DNA of 20,587 bases, taken from the NCBI GenBank assembly GCA_002495645.1, contig DAGF01000080.1, positions 1 to 20,587 on the forward strand, in the 5' to 3' direction. This document shows, piece by piece, positions 14,484-20,587 of the stretch (positions within the stretch are counted from its first letter, which is position 1; the number at the start of each line of letters is the position of its first letter). This DNA is from Euryarchaeota archaeon UBA549. Its GTDB lineage: Archaea; Thermoplasmatota; Poseidoniia; Poseidoniales; Poseidoniaceae. Under the pieces are notes generated by a model that worked only from the letters and a program-made list of their open reading frames with translations, searched no databases and was not told the origin of the DNA. Made by a program: the position numbers and the translations under genes.

Positions 14484-15875
14484 ATGCCCGTCTACCAACA
14501 CGTTGCTGCTTACGATGCTGCGGTGGAGGATGTTTGGGCGTGGTACGACAGCCCTGGTGCCTTCCGTCGCATCATGCCCGAGTGGGAAGGCATCCGTCCG
14601 ATACAAGCAGGCGCCCTGGTGAACGAGGCCAAGACGAAGTTCCGTGTTCAACTCGGGCCGCTACGCCCCATGTGGGTCGCTCGTCATTACGATGTGGTGC
14701 CCGGCGAGGTGTTCAACGACGTGATGGAGAAGGGGCCGTTCGGGGCCTGGGACCATGAGCACCGCTTCGTGTCAACGGGAAGTGGGACCAGCGAAATCCG
14801 CGACACGATTCATTGGAAACTGCCCTTTCATCCGCTGACCTTCTGGACAGCACCCTTCACGGTGAAGGGGCGCATGAAGCAGATGTTTGCTTACCGCACG
14901 CTTCGGGTGCAAGAAGACCTGAAACGTATTGCCATGTACGCTGACCAACCCAAACAAAAGGTCCTCATCAGCGGCTCAACCGGCCTGATTGGCATGCAGC
15001 TCACGGCCTTTCTCCAAGCCGCAGGGCATGATGTTACTCGACTTGTCCGACCCTCGACCAAATTGCCCTCGGATGTGCAACACGAGGCTTGCGTCGTTTG
15101 GAACGACCAAACGGGTGAAGTGTTGGAGGGGAGCATGGAAGGCTTTGACACGGTCATTCACCTCGCTGGCGCAGGGATTGGTGATAAGCGATGGAACGCC
15201 AAGCGAAAAGCCCTCATCGAGTCCAGCCGAACGGTGCCGACCAAGCAACTAGTTGACCTGTTTGACCGTCTTGAACAACCACCGAAGACCTTCTTGTGTG
15301 CTTCAGCAGTCGGTATTTACGGCAACAGAGGCGAGGAAAAACTGACCGAGAATTCTGCTCCCGGCGAGAACTTCTTGGCCACAACCTGCTTGAACTGGGA
15401 AGCCGCTGGTGCCGCAGCCAAAGAAGCAGGCATCCGAACCGCATGGATTCGAACCGGCATTGTCACGACGCCGATGGGCGGTGCGTTGCAAAAGCTTCTG
15501 CTGCCGGCAAAACTTGGTGCCGGTGGCCCAGCAGGTGGTGGTCGCCAATACTATTCTTGGATCTCCTTGGACGACCAAATTTACGCCACCTATCACCTGA
15601 TGATGAACGAATCTTGTGAAGGCGCTTACAATTTCACAGCGCCCGAACCGGTCACGCAAAAGCAGTACGCCAAGGTATTGGGGCGCGTTTTGCGCCGTCC
15701 AGCCTTCGCACCTGCTCCGGGTTTCATGCTGAAATTGATGCTTGGAGAAATGGCCCAAGCCTTGGTGCTCGACGGCCAGCGGGTGTTTCCAAATCGCCTT
15801 CTTGAGAGCGGCTATGTGTTCCAGCACAACGACCTCGAAAGTTGTCTTCGCCAATGCCTAGGAAAGCACCGATAA
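14484..15875 (+). CDS. SRPBCC domain fused to a TIGR01777/SDR39U1-type epimerase-like oxidoreductase
   Basis: 463 residues in two parts. Residues 1-150 look like an SRPBCC/polyketide-cyclase-type hydrophobic-ligand cup (YDAAVEDVWAWYDSPGAFRRI..., then GAWDHEHRF and IHWKLPFHPL). Residues 158-463 are an extended SDR: KVLISGSTGLIG (GSTGLIG at 164-170), VIHLAGAGIGDKRW, CASAVGIYGNRGEEKLTE, TCLNWEAAGAAAKEAGIR, RTGIV, and GGRQYYSWISLDDQIYA. These are the recognisable blocks of the YfcH/SDR39U1 family, whose substrate is unknown. Related SDR genes occur beside photolyases in light-induced clusters of some bacteria (from general knowledge, not checked), which would fit this context. Last gene of the Nudix-photolyase operon. 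A carotenoid-, quinone- or lipid-related substrate held by the SRPBCC cup is a guess. Confidence 0.88.
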   Translation: MPVYQHVAAYDAAVEDVWAWYDSPGAFRRIMPEWEGIRPIQAGALVNEAKTKFRVQLGPLRPMWVARHYDVVPGEVFNDVMEKGPFGAWDHEHRFVSTGSGTSEIRDTIHWKLPFHPLTFWTAPFTVKGRMKQMFAYRTLRVQEDLKRIAMYADQPKQKVLISGSTGLIGMQLTAFLQAAGHDVTRLVRPSTKLPSDVQHEACVVWNDQTGEVLEGSMEGFDTVIHLAGAGIGDKRWNAKRKALIESSRTVPTKQLVDLFDRLEQPPKTFLCASAVGIYGNRGEEKLTENSAPGENFLATTCLNWEAAGAAAKEAGIRTAWIRTGIVTTPMGGALQKLLLPAKLGAGGPAGGGRQYYSWISLDDQIYATYHLMMNESCEGAYNFTAPEPVTQKQYAKVLGRVLRRPAFAPAPGFMLKLMLGEMAQALVLDGQRVFPNRLLESGYVFQHNDLESCLRQCLGKHR

Positions 15876-15891
15876 GGCTGAAACCACGAGA

Positions 15892-15916
15892 CGAACGCAG
15901 GCGTTCGCTTGATAAT
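15892..15916 (+). promoter_or_regulatory. Promoter of the surface-protein operon: 7-bp inverted repeat abutting a TATA-like box
   Basis: A perfect dyad CGAACGC-AG-GCGTTCG (15892-15907) is followed at once by CTTGATAAT (15908-15916), a weak TATA box centred about 25 bases before the ATG at 15937. The repeat is not followed by a T-tract, so an operator is more likely than a terminator for the SDR gene. Its sequence differs from the crtI/Nudix palindrome. Confidence 0.5.
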
Positions 15917-15936
15917 CCGAATGCCCATCAGCGCAC

Positions 15937-18453
15937 ATGGCCGGTCGAGTCGCCATCGTGCTTCTCCTCGGCCTCGCGCTGCTTCATTTGCCCGTGGCCA
16001 GTGCTGACGATTCCCCTGCGAGCGCCAACGGTTTGACCGATGGTGTGTCGTCCAGTGGCTATGTTTGCGACCCCAACGGATGCTCGCCGACCGACAAACA
16101 AGACTACTGGAAAATACAAGGGAAAAAGGGCGATATTGTACAAGTCACCTTTTCTGGAAGCATGAGCAATGCGGCGTGGTGGTGCCCCGGTGATGGATGG
16201 GAAGGTATCTTCACCATGGGCTCCGTTTCTCAAAACGTTGATGATGGCTCTCCCTCATCCACACTTTCAGCCACGCTTTCCACAGCGGGTGAAATCCTGC
16301 TCAAAGTAGAGGGTAAAGATTCGTGGTGCCATGACGGTTTCGATTACACACTCACGCCCTCCATCGACAAGACCAACCGAGATTCGGACGAAGACGGCTT
16401 TATCGATACCGAAGACGACTGCACCAACGAGATTGGAACCTCCACCAACGACCGCAAAGGTTGCACCGATTCGGACGGTGATGGCTGGTCGGACCCCGAT
16501 AGCGGATGGGGCGTCCAAAACGGCGCAGATGCCTTTGCAAGTGAATCCTCACAATGGTTGGATTCCGATAACGATGGCTACGGAGACAACCTAGAGGGCT
16601 ATCAGGGCGACCACTGCCAATTCAGCCGAGGCTACTCCACTTCCGACCGCTTTGGTTGCGTTGACTCCGACGGGGATTCGTATTCCGACCCCGATCCCGG
16701 CGGCTTGAACGGCTACGAGGCTTGGTTTGCCCACCCAGCTGGTAAGGCCGACGCCTTCGCTTACGACGCCTCGCAGTGGAACGACACCGATGAGGACGGC
16801 TTCGGCGACAACTGGGATGACGCTTCTCTCAACGACACTCGGTTGCTTTGGGGCATCGGGCAATTTGTTGACAATGCGACCCAACCCGATGCTTGCCCCT
16901 TCATCCGAGGCTTCTCCACAGCAGACCGCTACGGTTGCGTTGACACCGATATGGACACCTTCTCCGACGGGGATGAAAACTGGACCATTGACAACGGCTC
17001 CGATGCCTTCCCGCTCGAGCCCACGCAGTGGTTGGACACCGACCGAGACGGTTGGGGCGATAACCAAAGCCTCGGCGCACAGCGAATTGATGATTTCCCG
17101 GTCAATCCGACGCAATGGCGCGACACCGATGGCGATGGCTGGGGCGATAACCAAACCTACGGCGCCACCCAAATTGATGACTTTCCCTTCGTCCCCTCTC
17201 AGTTCAGGGATTCCGATGGGGACGGTTACGGCGATAATCTCACCGGATTTGAGGGGGATGTCTGCATTGATTCAACACCCGAGGAGGTCGATTCAGGATG
17301 GATCAGCCGATTTGACCGTTTAGGCTGTCGAGACGTTGACCGGGACGGGTATTCAGACCCAACCGAACTCTGGATTGCTCATCCTGCTGGCTTCGCCGAC
17401 GCCTTCCCCGATGACCCATCTCAATGGCACGACACCGATGATGACGGTTATGGCGATAACGAGGAGTATTTCGACGGGCAAACATGGAGGTCATCCTATC
17501 GTCCGGACGGTTGCCGAACCACCATGGGAGAATCCACGTTTGACCGATGGGGCTGCCCTGATGCTGATGGCGATGGCTGGTCCGACCCAACGCCCTACTG
17601 GCTGGCCAGCCCAGGAGGTTCAGGCGATGCTTGGCCCGATGACCCAACCCAATGGCACGATGCTGACGGTGATGGGCGAGGCGACAACCCTCGAGGTACC
17701 ACGGCCGATGTCTGTCCGTCGGTTGCCGGAACATCAGTGGGTCCCTCTGCTGGGGGCGATCGCTGGGGCTGCAAGGACACCGACGGCGATGGTTGGTCGG
17801 ACCTCGGCGATGCCTTCATTCACGAGCCGACACAATGGCGAGATTCCGACGGCGATGGTTTCGGAGACCGTCTGGCCGGTCATCAAGGCGATGCGTGTCC
17901 CGAAATGCGTGGGACCTCACTCCTGGACCGATTGGGTTGCCGCGACACCGATGGCGATGGCTGGTCCGACCCGACCGATGCTTGGCCCGCCCATCCGTTT
18001 GGCATGGGCGACGCCTTCCCCACCGAATCACTGCAGTGGATGGATTCGGATGAAGACGGGTTTGGCGACCTTCCACTGGGTGCTTTCCGGGACGACTGTC
18101 CAAACGAGGCAGGGTCCTCTACGAGAGACGTTCAGGGGTGCCCCGACCAAAATGGAGACGGTTGGTCCAACACCTACGGTGAATTTGCTGCAGCCATCGC
18201 TATCATGGGCGAAGACCCGGCTGCTTCGTGGTTGACCTATGCGGTCATCACCGCTGGTTTCCTGCTCGGTGCCATCGCCGCTTTCTTTGTGCGCGGAAGC
18301 CGTCGCCGAAGCGCCATGTTTGAGCAATTGATGCAGGAGAAGGAAATCGAACTCATGAACGCCCCGGGCATCGGTGAACCGGTTCCCGAACTGATTCCTT
18401 TGGACCAATTGCCGCCCTTGCCTGTAGCACCGGAAGGTGATGCCGATGCGTGA
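15937..18453 (+). CDS. Large calcium-binding surface protein with DxDxDG (thrombospondin type 3-like) repeats and C-terminal anchor
   Basis: 838 residues. A signal peptide (1-23, cleavage after ASA) is followed by a PPC-like beta domain (about 35-145: DYWKIQGKKGDIVQVTFSG...ILLKVEGKDSW...FDYTLTP). Residues 149-745 carry about 18 calcium-loop motifs, mostly D-x-D-x-D-G-(W/Y/F)-(S/G)-D. GWSDP-type and GYGDN/GFGDN-type loops tend to alternate, and QW-x-D precedes many of the latter. Eight spacers of the form DxC...DRxGCxD each bring a cysteine pair, suggesting a disulfide per long unit. A helix at 765-785 (WLTYAVITAGFLLGAIAAFFV), then RGSRRR and an acidic, proline-rich inside tail, anchor the protein. 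By analogy with TSP3 repeats this should be a stiff, Ca-stabilised stalk outside the cell; the partner is unknown. The start ATG is 24-25 bases after a TATA-like box. The next gene overlaps its end. Confidence 0.87.
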   Translation: MAGRVAIVLLLGLALLHLPVASADDSPASANGLTDGVSSSGYVCDPNGCSPTDKQDYWKIQGKKGDIVQVTFSGSMSNAAWWCPGDGWEGIFTMGSVSQNVDDGSPSSTLSATLSTAGEILLKVEGKDSWCHDGFDYTLTPSIDKTNRDSDEDGFIDTEDDCTNEIGTSTNDRKGCTDSDGDGWSDPDSGWGVQNGADAFASESSQWLDSDNDGYGDNLEGYQGDHCQFSRGYSTSDRFGCVDSDGDSYSDPDPGGLNGYEAWFAHPAGKADAFAYDASQWNDTDEDGFGDNWDDASLNDTRLLWGIGQFVDNATQPDACPFIRGFSTADRYGCVDTDMDTFSDGDENWTIDNGSDAFPLEPTQWLDTDRDGWGDNQSLGAQRIDDFPVNPTQWRDTDGDGWGDNQTYGATQIDDFPFVPSQFRDSDGDGYGDNLTGFEGDVCIDSTPEEVDSGWISRFDRLGCRDVDRDGYSDPTELWIAHPAGFADAFPDDPSQWHDTDDDGYGDNEEYFDGQTWRSSYRPDGCRTTMGESTFDRWGCPDADGDGWSDPTPYWLASPGGSGDAWPDDPTQWHDADGDGRGDNPRGTTADVCPSVAGTSVGPSAGGDRWGCKDTDGDGWSDLGDAFIHEPTQWRDSDGDGFGDRLAGHQGDACPEMRGTSLLDRLGCRDTDGDGWSDPTDAWPAHPFGMGDAFPTESLQWMDSDEDGFGDLPLGAFRDDCPNEAGSSTRDVQGCPDQNGDGWSNTYGEFAAAIAIMGEDPAASWLTYAVITAGFLLGAIAAFFVRGSRRRSAMFEQLMQEKEIELMNAPGIGEPVPELIPLDQLPPLPVAPEGDADA

Positions 18454-19750
18454 GACCAGCAATCGCCTGCCAACGGTCCTCGTCGGCCTGCTGATGGTCT
18501 GCCTCTTGTTGCCGTTGCCGGCCGGTGCTGAACTGAGCACGGAGGAGCAACTGGCCGAGGAAGGCTTGACCCTGCTCGCCTTGCGAAACGATACCATTGA
18601 CACCAACCAAGACGGCGATATCGATGCTGTTCGCGTTGTCGTCGTCCTCAATTCAACGGCGACGTCCAACGACCTCATCGTCAAGTTGCGAGGCCTGCAC
18701 AAGGAGCGAGAAGTCCTTGAGACGCAGGAAATCTCCTTCCAAGGTCAAACCAACATCACGCTTGTCTACGATGCATGGTCAAAGGGTGAACACGTTCTCC
18801 GTTTGGATTTCTTGGATGAAAACGGGGACTTCATCGCTTCCTACCCGCTTCCAACCTTCATGCTCACGCCCTCGCTGGACGTGCCTCGGGTGGCGCTTCA
18901 ACTCAATGCAGGCGATGGACTCCAAACGGGTGAGACCTGCGAGGTCGTTCGCGAATTCGCTGACGAAACAGGTCCCCGTTACGGTGAAACAGGCGTCCGA
19001 ACGTTCACCGGCGCTCCCTTCAGCGTCTTGGACACCCACGGGGTGTTGGATTGCTCATCGTGGCCGGCCGGAGAGTACGAACTCAAGGAAACCTACCGAA
19101 ACGGGCTCGGGCAAACGGCCGAGACCACGTTGAATTTCACCATCAGCAACCGTCCTGCACCGGATTTCACGCTGTCTGTATCGGGTCATCAAAACGCCAC
19201 CGATACGCCTTGCATGGTGCGTATGCTGCTCAACGACGGACGCTCCGAAGCGGGGTTGACCAAAATTTGGTCGCTGAAGGGTCAGGTCATAGAAGGGGCG
19301 AACGGGAGCAGCTTTGATTGCTCGGCCCTTCCTGCTGGAGCCCACCTCATCACCCTCGAGGTCGTGACCGAGAAGATGATCTCCTCCACCGAAGGCGCCA
19401 ACCTCATTCGCCTTCCAGCAGACGATTTGACAGCCAACGAGACGGCAAGCCTCCCCTCGTCCTCGCTTGGAATGGACACGCCAACTGAATCCGTTGGCTG
19501 GCTCTCCATTGGCGTTTTGGCGCTCTTTGTTTCCATCGTGGTCTTCGTCGTCTTGGTGCGAAACAAGGAACCTGATGCGCTTGAACTTCCTGCTATTGGG
19601 CCCACGCCTCAGGTGTTGGCCGATGGTTCCCCCGACACCCAAGGTCTGCCGACCACCCTCGACGACCAAGGCGTGCTCTGGCGTCAGCACCCCGGTGGTG
19701 AAGTTGATTGGTGGGACCAAGAGTGGAGCGTTTGGCACAGGTGGGAGTAG
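18446..19750 (+). CDS. Membrane-anchored surface protein with N-terminal calcium loop and Trp-rich cytoplasmic tail
   Basis: 434 residues from the preferred start. A signal peptide (cleavage after AGA, residue 28) precedes an EF-hand-like loop, DTNQDGDID (52-60), and several beta-rich domains of Ig-like look. Two sub-domains each carry a cysteine pair and end in a similar phrase: LDCSSWPAGEYELKETY and FDCSALPAGAHLITLEV. A helix at 350-371 (VGWLSIGVLALFVSIVVFVVLV) is followed by a proline-containing tail ending in a Trp-rich segment with seven tryptophans (VLWRQH...VDWWDQEWSVWHRWE). I do not recognise the family. GGAAGG at 18432-18437 is a good ribosome-binding site for the ATG at 18446, giving an eight-base overlap with the preceding gene; ATG 18440 and GTG 18437 are alternatives. 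The DUF4105 gene starts directly after its stop codon, so the three genes are an operon. Confidence 0.8.
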   Translation: MRETSNRLPTVLVGLLMVCLLLPLPAGAELSTEEQLAEEGLTLLALRNDTIDTNQDGDIDAVRVVVVLNSTATSNDLIVKLRGLHKEREVLETQEISFQGQTNITLVYDAWSKGEHVLRLDFLDENGDFIASYPLPTFMLTPSLDVPRVALQLNAGDGLQTGETCEVVREFADETGPRYGETGVRTFTGAPFSVLDTHGVLDCSSWPAGEYELKETYRNGLGQTAETTLNFTISNRPAPDFTLSVSGHQNATDTPCMVRMLLNDGRSEAGLTKIWSLKGQVIEGANGSSFDCSALPAGAHLITLEVVTEKMISSTEGANLIRLPADDLTANETASLPSSSLGMDTPTESVGWLSIGVLALFVSIVVFVVLVRNKEPDALELPAIGPTPQVLADGSPDTQGLPTTLDDQGVLWRQHPGGEVDWWDQEWSVWHRWE

Positions 19751-20587
19751 ATGGACTGGATTGGATACACCTTGATGGCTGTCGGCGGCCTTGTTGCTCT
19801 TGTCGTCCTTCGTTTGGTCTACGTCTGGTACACTCGAATCCGGCCGCTTCAACCCTCTCTTGACCTGGAGTGGGCGGCTGATTGCGAACACCTGACCACG
19901 GCCACGGTTGAAGGCTCAAAAATCACCTTCCACATGGTTCGTGACTTTACCTGGCGCACCACCCGAGACCGCGATGAAAACTGGGTGGAGAACGTCGAAG
20001 TTGACGCTGATGATTTGAAGCATGTTTGGTTCATGGTGGACCATTTTCACTCGCTCAAAGGCCTCGCTCACACCTACCTAACCTTCGAGTTTGGCGACGG
20101 GACATGCCTTTCGTTTTCCTTTGAAACACGTCGTGAGAAAAACGAGCGCTACCATCCGTGGGATGGGATGTGGCGTGCTTACGAACTCTACCTCCTGGTT
20201 GGGTTTGAGCGAGACGTGACCGGTTTGCGAACACACGGACGGGGCAACAAGGATTACATGTTCCGAGCCATAACACCGCCCGGCAAAGACAAGGAGTTGC
20301 TGTTTGGCATGATCAAGAAGCTCAACGATTTGGCCGTCAATCCGGAGTGGTACCACTCCTTGTTGACCACCTGCAACACCTCGATTGTCCAAATCGTCAA
20401 CAAAGTCACACCCGGACGGATTCCCTTCTTGTGGCGTAACTTCCTTCCCGGCTACACGCCAAAAGCCGCCTTCCGCCTCAAACTCATTGAGGATTGGGGG
20501 GGTTTTGAGACCACCTTGGAGAAGGCGAGGATCGACCGTCGTGCCCAAGAATGGGACGGCAAAGAAGACTATTCCGCGATGCTCAGG
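19751..20587 (+). CDS. DUF4105 (Lnb N-terminal domain-like) membrane protein (3' partial)
   Basis: The ATG directly follows the TAG of the previous gene, with GGGAG just upstream as ribosome-binding site. The frame stays open for 279 codons to the window end. A single N-terminal helix (about 8-27) is followed by a domain with the order of DUF4105: ITFHMVRDFTWRT, then DDLKHVWFMVDHF, GLAHTYLTFEFGDG (His107), SFSFETRREKNERYHPW, AYELYLLVGFERDVTGLRTHGRG, NPEWYHSLLTTCNTS (Cys208) and NFLPGYTP. In bacteria this family is associated with the outer face of membranes and includes the N-terminal part of Lnb, which remodels lipoprotein acyl chains. His107 and Cys208 are the likely catalytic residues (inference). 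One oddity: the positive charges flank the C-terminal side of the helix (YTRIRP), which by the positive-inside rule would put the domain in the cytoplasm. Confidence 0.82.
   Translation, partial: MDWIGYTLMAVGGLVALVVLRLVYVWYTRIRPLQPSLDLEWAADCEHLTTATVEGSKITFHMVRDFTWRTTRDRDENWVENVEVDADDLKHVWFMVDHFHSLKGLAHTYLTFEFGDGTCLSFSFETRREKNERYHPWDGMWRAYELYLLVGFERDVTGLRTHGRGNKDYMFRAITPPGKDKELLFGMIKKLNDLAVNPEWYHSLLTTCNTSIVQIVNKVTPGRIPFLWRNFLPGYTPKAAFRLKLIEDWGGFETTLEKARIDRRAQEWDGKEDYSAMLR

Noticed and set aside
15892..15907. The dyad after the SDR gene as a Rho-independent-type terminator
   Set aside because: No T-tract follows; the next bases form the TATA-like box of the downstream gene.
16380..18170. Recurring GATGGCGATGG-like DNA strings that could suggest a repeat array or CRISPR
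   Set aside because: They follow codons for DGDGW/DGDGY, vary at third positions and lack constant-length spacers, so they are protein-level repeats only.
17336..18235. A 299-codon alternate frame inside the DxDxDG repeat gene
   Set aside because: Repetitive codons keep another frame open. The translation is low-complexity (many PTPMAMAGPT-like runs) and the true frame has signal peptide, calcium loops and anchor.

Overview
The window is a dense, gene-rich stretch of moderate-to-high GC that most resembles a planktonic euryarchaeon of Marine Group II (Poseidoniales). This is inferred, not proven. The archaeal signs are TATA boxes about 25 bp upstream of start codons (leaderless transcripts), a TrmB-family regulator and a poly-T terminator. 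They sit alongside bacterial-looking genes for carotenoids, a class II photolyase and GTP cyclohydrolase II, plus very large acidic surface proteins with a C-terminal membrane anchor. No rRNA, tRNA, CRISPR or insertion sequence was seen, and no gene-free stretch exceeds about 110 bases.

Layout. (1) 1-1546 (+): 3' part of an Ig/PKD-like membrane-anchored surface protein. (2) 1582-3002 (-): GT2 glycosyltransferase followed by a TPMT-family methyltransferase. (3) 3108-5900 (+): GT4 glycosyltransferase, then an Asp-box (BNR) lipoprotein. (4) 5907-8522 (-): crtI-crtB, lycopene synthesis. (5) 8592-12331 (-): ribA - peroxiredoxin - TrmB-family regulator - ABC1/UbiB-like kinase, closed by a poly-T terminator. 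(6) 12427-15875 (+), divergent from ribA: Nudix hydrolase - class II CPD photolyase - SRPBCC/SDR39U1 fusion. (7) 15937-20587 (+): a calcium-binding DxDxDG-repeat surface protein, a second anchored surface protein, and a DUF4105 (Lnb-like) membrane protein cut by the window edge.

Blocks 4-6 look like one photo-oxidative-stress module: carotenoid pigments, DNA photorepair, flavin precursor supply, peroxide removal, possibly nucleotide sanitation, and a regulator. The sequence supports this. The crtI and Nudix-photolyase promoters share a 27-bp block (22 identical positions). It contains an imperfect palindrome, AGGGCG-N5-CGCCCT, abutting the TATA box, with nearly equal spacing to the start codon. 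The Nudix copy also lies between the divergent TATA boxes, so it could control the ribA operon, which encodes the TrmB-type regulator. The C-terminal third of that regulator resembles a V4R small-molecule-binding domain. The proposal is a self-contained archaeal light/oxidative regulon with a TrmB-V4R regulator in the place of the MerR/B12 regulators of comparable bacterial clusters.

Two initiation modes are visible. Operon-leading genes look leaderless. Internal genes use either a stop codon embedded in a Shine-Dalgarno motif (TGAGG) or a one-base stop/start overlap (TGATG).
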